Of a DNA stretch of 7,878 bases, positions 1 to 6,770 are shown piece by piece (position 1 is the first letter of the stretch; each line of letters starts with the position of its first letter). Source of the DNA: an uncultured Pelagibacteraceae bacterium (GTDB lineage Bacteria; Pseudomonadota; Alphaproteobacteria; Pelagibacterales; Pelagibacteraceae); assembly GCA_902549785.1 (NCBI GenBank), contig CACCWT010000027.1, positions 1 to 7,878 on the forward strand, given 5' to 3'. A program made the translations under genes and the position numbers. The notes under the pieces are model-generated. The model saw only the letters and a list, made by a program, of their open reading frames with translations. It did no database searches and was not told where the DNA came from.

Positions 1-392
1 AAGGTACCTATAAAACCCATTGATACTGCAGTCCATCTTCTTAATCCCACCTTTTCATTAAGAAAAAAAGGTGACATTGCAGTTACACATATAGGAGCAA
101 CAAATGCTAGTGTAAGTGCTTTTGGTAATGAAATTTCAGAAATTGCATAAAAGAATAAATAAGTGGAAAAGACAAAAATCAACCCTCTTATCAATTGAAG
201 TAAAGGTTTTTTGCTCCAAACTAAAGATTTTCTATCAAAAATAAGCATTATTAAAAGAGCAAAAACAACTGTAAAAAAATATCTAGCCCAAGTAATTTGC
301 AAAACATCCATAGAAGAGCTTAAATATTTAGCAAAAGCATCCATAAAAGGAACAATCATCCAAGCGGATGCATTGAGTATCACAGCCTTCAT
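1..392 (-). CDS. EamA/DMT-family permease, N-terminal part (runs off left edge)
   Basis: This gene reads leftwards from an ATG at 392-390 and stays open to base 1, giving 130 residues with no stop codon. The translation is very hydrophobic and looks like the first EamA repeat of a drug/metabolite transporter. An early helix carries an MDAFAKYLS stretch near residues 17-25, followed by an Arg-containing helix (WARYFF, 35-40). A short polar loop leads to IRG near 68-70, then FYAISEISLPKALTLAFVAP (81-100), and finally an NEKVGLRRW turn (112-120) of the kind that precedes the fifth helix in this family. A full member has about 290 residues in two repeats, so roughly half is present. It starts 16 bases after the stop of the AEC permease gene and is probably the third gene of the hom operon. 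Substrates of this superfamily vary widely (nucleosides, amino acids, organic cations), and the sequence does not reveal which applies here. The family call is firm; the exact start is fairly firm, since no strong Shine-Dalgarno is visible. Confidence 0.85.
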   Translation of the reverse strand, partial: MKAVILNASAWMIVPFMDAFAKYLSSSMDVLQITWARYFFTVVFALLIMLIFDRKSLVWSKKPLLQLIRGLIFVFSTYLFFYAISEISLPKALTLAFVAPICVTAMSPFFLNEKVGLRRWTAVSMGFIGT

Positions 393-408
393 TAGTGAAG
401 CATAGCTC

Positions 409-1308
409 TTAATTAAAGTATTTTAAAGCAAAGAATACAGTTATTGGGACTGTTATTAAAGACATCAAAGTTGAAACAACAATTGTACTAGAAATATTAT
501 CTACAATTTCTTTTGGAGAATACATAGAAGCAACTAAATAACAAAGAATGGCACTGGGCATCGATGATTGTATTAATAAAACTCCAGCTGCGAATCCAGA
601 TAAATTAAAAAAAGATATCAGAGCAAAACCAATTAAAGGACCTATAATAACTCTTCCAGTAGATGTAATTAAAGCGTCCTTAAATGAAAAAACTTTCATT
701 TGTGTTAGAGAGACACCTAGAGACATTAAAATCATTACAATCATTCCGTAAGCTAAAAGCATAACAGTATTCAAAACAAATATTGGTAAAGGTATTTCGT
801 AATATAGAAATAGGATTGTTGCAATTATTGCATAAAATGAGGGACTTTTAACTATTACATTTAAATCAAATTCTCTTTTTGCAAGAAATATATTTAAAGT
901 GAAATGTAATAAAACAACTAAAGATGATATAGCTGCAGCTATTCCCATACCAAGCTTTCCGTAAGCAAATAAACAAATTGGGATACCCATATTGCCAGTA
1001 TTAGGTAAAAAGAAGGTTGGTAATTCTCTTAGATAATCTTTTTTCATTAATAATAGGAAAATTAATCCGACAATCAAAAAAGAAGTCAAAAGTATAAGAG
1101 CGTATAAAAAATACTCAGAAAACATTGCAAAAGTTACACCGCTAGCTGATATAGAAAATATTACTATTGAGGGTGTGCCAAAATTAGCTGAATAAGTTGT
1201 TATAAAAGATGTGTCAAAATTCGGATTTTTTTTACCGAGAAAGTAACCAATAGCTACAATAAAAAAAACTGGAAATAGAACTTCAAAAAGTTTGATATAA
1301 AGTTCCAT
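409..1308 (-). CDS. AEC-family (auxin efflux carrier-like) permease
   Basis: This encodes a 299-residue integral inner-membrane protein made almost entirely of hydrophobic helices, about ten in all, as expected for the AEC/bile-acid-sodium symporter-like fold. Family marks include the proline-containing first helix (residues 8-22), a LPNTGNMGIP motif at 101-110 where the broken helix of the N-terminal half lies, and the matching QSSMPSAILCYLVASMY stretch at 247-263 in the C-terminal half. The length is normal for the family. Bacterial AEC proteins are usually annotated as malonate, malate or other organic anion permeases, or efflux carriers. Nothing here fixes the substrate. The start codon overlaps the hom stop codon in a TAATG arrangement, so translation is probably coupled to hom. 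The EamA permease gene follows 16 bases downstream. A link with homoserine or threonine export is only an inference from this position. Confidence 0.88.
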   Translation of the reverse strand: MELYIKLFEVLFPVFFIVAIGYFLGKKNPNFDTSFITTYSANFGTPSIVIFSISASGVTFAMFSEYFLYALILLTSFLIVGLIFLLLMKKDYLRELPTFFLPNTGNMGIPICLFAYGKLGMGIAAAISSLVVLLHFTLNIFLAKREFDLNVIVKSPSFYAIIATILFLYYEIPLPIFVLNTVMLLAYGMIVMILMSLGVSLTQMKVFSFKDALITSTGRVIIGPLIGFALISFFNLSGFAAGVLLIQSSMPSAILCYLVASMYSPKEIVDNISSTIVVSTLMSLITVPITVFFALKYFN

Positions 1309-2390
1309 TAAAATAATCTTATTAATACTGGATTTTTAATTATATTTTGATTTAATTTAAATGATTTAATACATTTTTGAGAACTTAATTCATTTGCATC
1401 ATGAGTAATAATTACAATTGATGCAGTTTTCTTTTTACTATCTGGAATTTGTATAATTCTTTGAATTGATATCTTATGATTTGCAAAAATTTTTGTAATA
1501 GATGACAAAACTCCTGGTTTATCTTTAACTTCCAGTCTCAAATAAAGTGAATTAGATGAAATACCTTTATTAAATATTTTTGGTTTTTGTCTTTTTGTTC
1601 TAGTAATTCCAAAAGGAAATTTTATATTTCCTCTTAAAATAGACAACAGGTCTGACATTATCGCAGATGATGTTGGTCCAGGCCCCGCTCCTTCACCTTG
1701 TAAAACACTTTCTCCTATTGGCGATCCATTTAAAATTACAGCATTCATCACACCACTAACATTTCCGATATATGAATCTTTGTTAACCAAGCAGGGATGA
1801 ACTCTCTCAAAAATACTATTTTTAATAATCTCTGTAATACCAAGTAATTTAATTCTAAAATTTAACTGATTGGCTATTTCAATATCTCTAAATTCTATAT
1901 TTTCAATACCTTCCATCAAACATTTTGATTTTGAAATTTTTTTATTAAATGATAATGATGAAAGTATTCTTATTTTTGCCAAAGCATCATGTCCATTTAA
2001 GTCTAATTTAGGATTTCCAGGTTCAGCATAACCAAGGTTTTGAGCTTTTTTTAAAACACTAGCAAAACTATCTTTAGTTTTTTCCATCTCGGACAAAATA
2101 TAATTACATGTGCCATTAAGAATTCCATAAACTTTTGTTATTTTATTAGTTGCAAGACCTTCTTTTATAGTTCTAATTATTGGTATACCTCCAGCCACAG
2201 ATGCTTCGAATTCTAAATTTACTTTATTTTTTTCAGCTAATTCACCAAGCTTATCTCCATGTTTAGATATGAGTGCCTTATTTGGTGTAATAACATGAAT
2301 TTTATTTTTTAAAGCAGTTTCAATAACTTTCTTTGATATTCCATCTGATAAACCGATTGCTTCGATTATTTTCTGGTTTTTTACCACCAC
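1308..2390 (-). CDS. hom: Homoserine dehydrogenase, 5'-truncated
   Basis: Homoserine dehydrogenase reduces aspartate semialdehyde to homoserine with NAD(P)H, the branch point to threonine and methionine. The 360 residues include TPNK (35-38), EASVAGGIPI (62-71), GILNGTCNYIL (89-99), a catalytic region with GYAEPGNP (120-127) and a D-x3-K pair (Asp135, Lys139) matching the known catalytic Asp/Lys, and GEGAGPGPTSSAIMSDLL in the substrate domain. A C-terminal ACT domain (about 280-360) suggests allosteric control, as in other Hom proteins. Typical members have about 430 residues. About 80 N-terminal residues are absent, including the GxGxxG dinucleotide-binding motif and the first half of the Rossmann fold. 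Homology begins near residue 8 (IIEAIG). The GTG at 2390 is only the first start codon after an in-frame TAA at 2391-2393 and is not a believable native start. As written, the product could not bind its cofactor normally. It is either a pseudogene or cut by an artefact at the join with ctaA. The AEC permease gene follows in the same operon. Confidence 0.85.
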   Translation of the reverse strand: MVVKNQKIIEAIGLSDGISKKVIETALKNKIHVITPNKALISKHGDKLGELAEKNKVNLEFEASVAGGIPIIRTIKEGLATNKITKVYGILNGTCNYILSEMEKTKDSFASVLKKAQNLGYAEPGNPKLDLNGHDALAKIRILSSLSFNKKISKSKCLMEGIENIEFRDIEIANQLNFRIKLLGITEIIKNSIFERVHPCLVNKDSYIGNVSGVMNAVILNGSPIGESVLQGEGAGPGPTSSAIMSDLLSILRGNIKFPFGITRTKRQKPKIFNKGISSNSLYLRLEVKDKPGVLSSITKIFANHKISIQRIIQIPDSKKKTASIVIITHDANELSSQKCIKSFKLNQNIIKNPVLIRLF

Positions 2391-3259
2391 TTAATGATTC
2401 TGAATGGATTATGTATTTTGATTTATACAAAGAGATACCTGAATTTAAACTACAAAATTATGATATGACCATGCAAGAATTTAAAGTAATTTTTTGGTGG
2501 GAATGGGCCCATAGATTCATGGGAAGGTTAATTGGTATAGCTTTTCTAATACCATTATTATATTTCACTATTAAAATTAAATTAAAAAAGTTGATAAATC
2601 TTTATTTAATCTTTGCCCTAATATGTTTTCAAGGATTTATAGGATGGTATATGGTAAGCAGTGGACTTATTGATAGGGTAGATGTTAGTCATTTTAGATT
2701 ATCAGTACATTTATTAGTAGCTTTTATTATACTATCATTAATTTTTTGGAATTATTTAAAAATTAAAATTAAAAACAACATTCAAGACACTATCAATATA
2801 ATATATCCTTTAAGTTTTCTGTTTTTGGTTTTTGTACAGATTTCAATTGGAGCGTTTGTTTCAGGGATGGATGCTGGTAAAATTTATAATTCATGGCCGT
2901 TAATGGGTAATTCAATTTTTCCAAATGACAATAATGTTTATAATTTGTTTAAATTATCTGCTTTTAGTGATCCTTCTTTAGTACAATTTATTCACAGAAA
3001 ATTAGCCTATTTTATAGGATTTTTTTATCTATATTTATTATTTAATATTTATAAAAATAAAAAAACCGACTTATATAAATCAATAAATGTTTTAGGTTTT
3101 TTTATAATTTTACAAATTATTTTGGGAATATTTACTTTATTATATGGTGCACAGATATTAATTGCATCTATGCACCAAATTAGTTCTATTTTTTTAGTTG
3201 CATCTTGTATCTATTTTTTATTTATAAATACAAAATCTAACTTACAGCTTTCAAGTTAG
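2333..3259 (+). CDS. ctaA: Heme A synthase (CtaA/COX15 type), 5'-truncated
   Basis: Heme A synthase oxidises the heme O methyl group to a formyl group to make heme A for aa3-type cytochrome oxidase in the inner membrane. Family marks are GFLPPLNDSEW (15-25), FWWEWAHRFMGRLIG (54-68, His60), a SHFRLSVHLL stretch (119-128, His120 and His126), SGMDAGKIYNSWPLMG (177-192), FIHRKLAYF (219-227, His221) and ASMHQ (278-282, His281). These histidines include the expected heme ligands. The reading frame runs from a TTG at 2333, but residues 1-10 come from antisense hom sequence. Recognisable CtaA starts near residue 11-13, so the native protein continued further upstream. About 40-60 N-terminal residues are missing, including the first membrane helix and the GGLTRLTxSG-like signature. 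An internal ATG lies at 2411. No ribosome-binding site or promoter is visible. The 3' end overlaps the convergent MetY-like gene by 23 bases (3237-3259). The family call is strong, but a functional product is doubtful as written. Confidence 0.87.
   Translation: MIFHLINRLLRLFSGFLPPLNDSEWIMYFDLYKEIPEFKLQNYDMTMQEFKVIFWWEWAHRFMGRLIGIAFLIPLLYFTIKIKLKKLINLYLIFALICFQGFIGWYMVSSGLIDRVDVSHFRLSVHLLVAFIILSLIFWNYLKIKIKNNIQDTINIIYPLSFLFLVFVQISIGAFVSGMDAGKIYNSWPLMGNSIFPNDNNVYNLFKLSAFSDPSLVQFIHRKLAYFIGFFYLYLLFNIYKNKKTDLYKSINVLGFFIILQIILGIFTLLYGAQILIASMHQISSIFLVASCIYFLFINTKSNLQLSS
2363..2381. other. Head-to-head junction of two 5'-truncated genes (breakpoint)
   Basis: Hom-like protein sequence on the minus strand continues up to about base 2372, with codons for IIEAIG ending there. 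CtaA-like sequence on the plus strand begins at about base 2363-2369 (LFSGFLPP). The two homologies abut or overlap by only a few bases around a TTATTTTCTGG stretch. No promoter, leader or N-terminal codons of either gene lie between them. Breakpoint position is judged by eye from family motifs and is good to about ten bases. Confidence 0.7.
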
Positions 3260-4562
3260 GCTTTCCAGAAGCACCTAAAGCTTGATCGAGATCAGCTATA
3301 ATGTCATCTGGATGTTCTATACCTATAGAAAGTCTGACATATCCTGGTGTAACACCAGCGGCTAGCAGCTCTTCTTCAGTCAATTGGCTGTGCGTAGTCG
3401 TTGCTGGATGAATTGCTAAACTTCTTGCATCTCCAATATTTGCTACATGGTAAAACATTTTTAATGACTCAATAAATTTTTTACCTGCTTCAACTCCTCC
3501 TTTAACCTCAATACCTACAAGAGCTCCATTACCACCCTTCATATATTTTTTTGATCTTTCACCAATTTCACCTTTGTGAAGAGTAGGGTAGATAACTCTT
3601 TCTACATTCTTATGTTTTTGTAAAAATGCAACAGCTTTTTCTGCATTAGAACAATGTTGTTTCATTCTTAATGGCACAGTTTCTAGACCTTGAATTATTC
3701 CCCATGCATTATCTGGTGCTAAAGGAGCTCCTAAATCTCGAAGCAGACATACTCTAGCTCTTACAGCAAATGAAACATTTGCACCTGTTAACTGTGGTAC
3801 CACTTCACCCCATTTTGCTCCACCATAACTAGCATCAGGCTCATTAAACAATGGTTGTCTTTTCGGATCTTTTGTCCAGTCGAAATTACCTCCATCTACA
3901 AGTGCTCCACCAATAACTGTTCCGTGTCCTCCAATAAATTTAGTTAGTGAGTGAACTACAACTGCAGCTCCATGTTCTAACGGTTTACAAATTACAGGCG
4001 CAGCAGTATTATCCATTATTAATGGAATATTATGTTTTCTACCTATGTCAGAAACTTCTTTAATTGGAAATACCCTTAAGTATGGATTTGGCAAAGTTTC
4101 TGCATAGAAACATCTTGTTTTTTCATCAATTAATTTTTCAAAATTACTAGGGTCTGAAGGATCTGCATATCTACATTCAATACCTAATTTTTTAAGGGTG
4201 TGTGTAAATAAATTAACAGTACCTCCATATAAATCAGTTGAGCTAATAAAGTTATCACCTGATTGACAAACGTTCATTATTGCAAATGTTGATGCTGCTT
4301 GACCTGATCCAACGGTAACTGCTGCAAGACCACCTTCAAGTGCTGCAACTCTTTTTTCAAGTACATCATTAGTTGGATTCATAATCCTTGTGTATATGTT
4401 TCCAAATTCTTTTAATGCAAATAAATTTGCTGCGTGATCTGTATCATTAAATTGATAAGATGTTGTTCTATATAGCGGTACTGCTACTGCTGTTGTAGCT
4501 GGATCACTTCTGTAATCTCCACCATGTAAAGCTATTGTTTCTGGATTTTTATTTTTACTCAT
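3237..4562 (-). CDS. metY: O-acetylhomoserine sulfhydrylase-like PLP enzyme (MetY family, paralogue 1)
   Basis: This is a 441-residue, full-length member of the Cys/Met-metabolism PLP enzyme family, of the longer MetY type (about 430 residues). MetY joins O-acetylhomoserine to sulfide or methanethiol to give homocysteine or methionine in the cytoplasm. Key residues are the YTRIMNPT loop (57-64), the phosphate-binding GSGQ (85-88), the pyridine-binding Asp184 in MDNT and the PLP lysine Lys208 in HSLTKFIGGHG. The C-terminal TTTHSQLTEEE and YVRLSIGIEHPDDI motifs are also present. Compared with usual MetY sequences, the IGNP loop reads LPNP (157-160) and the segment after Asp184 reads NTAAPVICKP instead of NTFATPYLCxP, so substrate preference may differ. 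The ATG at 4562 has an AAGGGG Shine-Dalgarno six bases upstream. A 61-base gap separates it from the hydrolase gene. The 3' end overlaps ctaA tail to tail. It could also be annotated as a cystathionine gamma-synthase-like protein, but length and motifs favour MetY. Confidence 0.88.
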   Translation of the reverse strand: MSKNKNPETIALHGGDYRSDPATTAVAVPLYRTTSYQFNDTDHAANLFALKEFGNIYTRIMNPTNDVLEKRVAALEGGLAAVTVGSGQAASTFAIMNVCQSGDNFISSTDLYGGTVNLFTHTLKKLGIECRYADPSDPSNFEKLIDEKTRCFYAETLPNPYLRVFPIKEVSDIGRKHNIPLIMDNTAAPVICKPLEHGAAVVVHSLTKFIGGHGTVIGGALVDGGNFDWTKDPKRQPLFNEPDASYGGAKWGEVVPQLTGANVSFAVRARVCLLRDLGAPLAPDNAWGIIQGLETVPLRMKQHCSNAEKAVAFLQKHKNVERVIYPTLHKGEIGERSKKYMKGGNGALVGIEVKGGVEAGKKFIESLKMFYHVANIGDARSLAIHPATTTHSQLTEEELLAAGVTPGYVRLSIGIEHPDDIIADLDQALGASGKPNLKAVS

Positions 4563-4623
4563 ATTTCCCCTTCTGTTTAAAATTGTATTAAACTAAAATG
4601 AAAAAATACAATCAAGCTTTAAT
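4563..4623 (-). promoter_or_regulatory. Leader of MetY paralogue 1 with inverted repeats and Shine-Dalgarno
   Basis: The 61 bases between the hydrolase stop and the MetY start contain a perfect 8-base inverted repeat (4582-4589 with 4605-4612, 15-base loop). A second inverted repeat pairs 4588-4593 with 4575-4580. The second repeat has one arm in or beside the loop of the first and the other arm downstream, so the two would form an H-type pseudoknot topology. A strong AAGGGG Shine-Dalgarno follows at 4572-4567. The stretch is very AT-rich, so chance pairing is possible, and the linker crossing the first stem looks short for a stable pseudoknot. There is no run of T directly after the stem as in an intrinsic terminator. 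The repeats are seen; a regulatory role is inferred. Confidence 0.35.
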
Positions 4624-5442
4624 TTAACTTGATAATGGAGGATAATTAGTTCTTATAAATTTTTTTAGAACTGTTAAAACTCTATCAGCTTCCTCTAACA
4701 ACATCATATGTCCACAATTATCAATAATATCAATTTGACTACCATCAATTAAGGAAGCAAGTTTTTTTCCTTCTTTAACAGGGCACATTTTGTCATCTGT
4801 TGCTAAAATAGAGAGAGTAGGACATTTTATTTTTTTAGCAGCATCAAATCCATTTTTATAATTATCACATGCTCTAAAATCTACACCCAAAGTATTCTGT
4901 ATTGTTCTTGATTTTGCTAACATGGTCCCTGTATTAATGTGGTATAATCCAGGAACAGGGTGGCCACCAAAGTGGCCAGCAGGTCCATGTGCCCAATCCA
5001 TCATTAAGTCTACAGCCTTTGGATCATTATTTTCAGCCAAGGAAAGTAGTTCTGGATTCATTGGAATAGCACCGGCTCCACCCATTAGACTTAAAGTCTT
5101 AATTTTTTCTGGGTATCGAGATGTACATTCTACTGTAACTAAACAACCTTGAGAATGTCCTACCAACGAAGCCTCTTTATGACCGACAGCATCTATAACA
5201 TCATTTATCCAATCTGCCATTTCTTCAATCGATTTAAGACTTTCACCACTTGATAAACCATGTCCTGGTAGATCAATAGCTAAAGCGTTGTAACCATGAA
5301 AAGCAAAGTACCTTGTTTGAAGTACCCATGTCATATGTGTTAGCCCACTACCATGAACAAATATAATTAATGGCTTTTTTTTATCAAAAGGTCTTCCACC
5401 AGTTGAGGCAAATACCTCATTGTTATTTACTTTAAATTTCAT
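4624..5442 (-). CDS. Alpha/beta hydrolase-fold protein
   Basis: This is a 272-residue cytoplasmic protein of the alpha/beta hydrolase superfamily with no signal peptide. The oxyanion-hole HGSG lies at 30-33, and DLPGHGLSS (57-65) is typical of the family. The nucleophile elbow GHSQG (95-99) places the catalytic Ser at 97. The acid is Asp216 or Asp217 in LATDD, and the catalytic His is His245 in NCGHMMLLEEAD. A cap region (about 125-200) carries a Gly/His-rich stretch near 150-173. The reaction cannot be told from sequence; esterase, thioesterase or C-C hydrolase are all possible. It is not a MetX homoserine acetyltransferase: it is about 100 residues too short and has GHSQG where MetX has a GGSxGG elbow. 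Its ATG overlaps the stop of the upstream MetY-like gene (ATGA, four bases), and another MetY-like gene follows, so it is almost certainly co-expressed with them. A role in sulfur or homoserine ester metabolism is inferred only from this setting. Confidence 0.87.
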   Translation of the reverse strand: MKFKVNNNEVFASTGGRPFDKKKPLIIFVHGSGLTHMTWVLQTRYFAFHGYNALAIDLPGHGLSSGESLKSIEEMADWINDVIDAVGHKEASLVGHSQGCLVTVECTSRYPEKIKTLSLMGGAGAIPMNPELLSLAENNDPKAVDLMMDWAHGPAGHFGGHPVPGLYHINTGTMLAKSRTIQNTLGVDFRACDNYKNGFDAAKKIKCPTLSILATDDKMCPVKEGKKLASLIDGSQIDIIDNCGHMMLLEEADRVLTVLKKFIRTNYPPLSS

Positions 5443-6770
5443 TGATTTGAGACAAGTCTTGGTTTTCTTGCAGCTCTAAAACCAATCTCGAAATCATTTT
5501 TTATGTCATCGATGTCTTCAATACCAACGGATAACCTAATCATGTCATGTGATAATCCAGCAAACTTTAAAGTAGCCTCATCCATCTGTGAATGTGTACC
5601 AGATGCAGGATGAATAACTAAAGTCCTCGTATCACCTACATTTGCCAAATGTGATGCTAATTTAACATTATTTATAAATGCAACACCAGCATCTTTTCCA
5701 CCTTTAATACCAAATGCAATCATTGAACCTCTACCATTAGGTAAAAGTTTTTTTGCTAGTTGATGATCTGGGTGATCTGGGACACTTGGATGAGATACCC
5801 ATGCAACACTCTCGTGGTTCGATAAATATTTAACCATTTCTTCAGCATTTGAACAATGTTTTTTCATTCTTACAGATAAAGTTTCTATGCCTTGCAAAAC
5901 ATTCCATGCGTTTTGAGGGCTTAAACAAGGACCAAAGTCTCTCATACCCTCAGCTCTAGCTTTCATAGTAAAAGCTGTTGGACCAAATTCCTCTGCAAAA
6001 GATAAACCATGATATCCTTCATATGGTTTAGTCATTGTTGGAAATTTATCATTTTGCATCCAATCAAATTTTCCACCTTCAACTAATATGCCTGCCATTG
6101 AAGATCCATGACCTGCCATCCATTTCGTTAATGAGTGTATTACTATGTCAGCACCATGCTCGAAAGGTTTACATAAATATGGAGTTTGATAAGTAGCATC
6201 AACCATTAATGGAATTCCAGCATCATGTGCAATTTTAGCAATCTCAGGCATGTTCATTATTTCATTGCCTGGATTTCCAACTAATTCTCCAAAAATTCCT
6301 TTAGTGTTCTTTTGTATTGCTTTTTTAAAACCTTCTGTGTCTCTTGGTTTAACAAAAGTGCATTTAATTCCAAATTTTGGCAATGTAAGTCTAAACAGAT
6401 TTACAGTACCTCCGTAAAGTTGAGATGATACTACTAAATGATCACCAGCTTCACATAAAGTCATTACGGTTAAAAAAATAGCACTCATACCAGACGAGGT
6501 AGCAAGGGCTGCTGTACCACCTTCTAAAGATGCAACTCTTTCCTCTAATACTCCTACTGTAGGATTTGAAATTCTACTATAAATGTGCCCACCTCTTTCC
6601 AAATTAAAAAGAGCTGCTGCATGATCTACATCATCAAATAAGTAAGAAGTTGTTTGATAAATTGGAACTTGTCTTGAACCTGCATTTTTGTGTGGTTGAT
6701 AACCTGCGTGCAAACTCAGAGTATCAAATTTGTATGTATTCGGTTTTAATTCTTTTTTTTTATCACTCAT
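5439..6770 (-). CDS. metY: O-acetylhomoserine sulfhydrylase-like PLP enzyme (MetY family, paralogue 2)
   Basis: This 443-residue, full-length PLP enzyme of the Cys/Met-metabolism family is expected to use O-acetylhomoserine with sulfide or methanethiol. Motifs are YSRISNPT (64-71), the phosphate-binding SSGMSA (92-97), GELVGNPG (161-168) and Asp191 in VDATYQTPYLCKPFEHGAD. The PLP lysine is Lys216 in HSLTKWMAGHG, and the C-terminal part has GTHSQMDEA and IRLSVGIEDIDDI. It is closer to standard MetY than the other paralogue in the GNP loop and the PYLC segment, but has Ala after Asp191 where Asn is usual (DAT for DNT). The ATG at 6770 is preceded by a perfect AAGGAG at 6780-6775, which decides the start. 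It is the first gene of the minus-strand unit with the hydrolase and the second MetY-like gene. Its leader (about 6771-6855) may hold a regulatory RNA, and its promoter region is shared with rplM. Two paralogues in one operon suggest divided roles, for example different thiol donors, which is an inference. Confidence 0.9.
   Translation of the reverse strand: MSDKKKELKPNTYKFDTLSLHAGYQPHKNAGSRQVPIYQTTSYLFDDVDHAAALFNLERGGHIYSRISNPTVGVLEERVASLEGGTAALATSSGMSAIFLTVMTLCEAGDHLVVSSQLYGGTVNLFRLTLPKFGIKCTFVKPRDTEGFKKAIQKNTKGIFGELVGNPGNEIMNMPEIAKIAHDAGIPLMVDATYQTPYLCKPFEHGADIVIHSLTKWMAGHGSSMAGILVEGGKFDWMQNDKFPTMTKPYEGYHGLSFAEEFGPTAFTMKARAEGMRDFGPCLSPQNAWNVLQGIETLSVRMKKHCSNAEEMVKYLSNHESVAWVSHPSVPDHPDHQLAKKLLPNGRGSMIAFGIKGGKDAGVAFINNVKLASHLANVGDTRTLVIHPASGTHSQMDEATLKFAGLSHDMIRLSVGIEDIDDIKNDFEIGFRAARKPRLVSNQ

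Noticed and set aside
211..405. Plus-strand open frame of 64 codons
   Set aside because: It is antisense to the EamA permease, which has clear family motifs on the minus strand; the plus-strand translation resembles nothing and lacks a ribosome-binding site.
548..751. Plus-strand open frame of 67 codons
   Set aside because: It lies fully inside the AEC permease gene on the opposite strand and has no recognisable features.
4582..4612. Inverted repeat as a rho-independent terminator after the hydrolase
   Set aside because: The stem is AT-only except for one G-C pair, the loop is 15 bases and no terminal T-run follows directly, so it does not look like a working terminator.
4922..5152. Plus-strand open frame of 76 codons
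   Set aside because: It is antisense to the hydrolase coding region containing the catalytic Ser motif; its composition reflects the complementary strand.
4624..5442. Hydrolase as a MetX homoserine O-acetyltransferase
   Set aside because: The length (272 residues) and GHSQG elbow do not match MetX, which is about 370 residues with a GGSxGG-type elbow.
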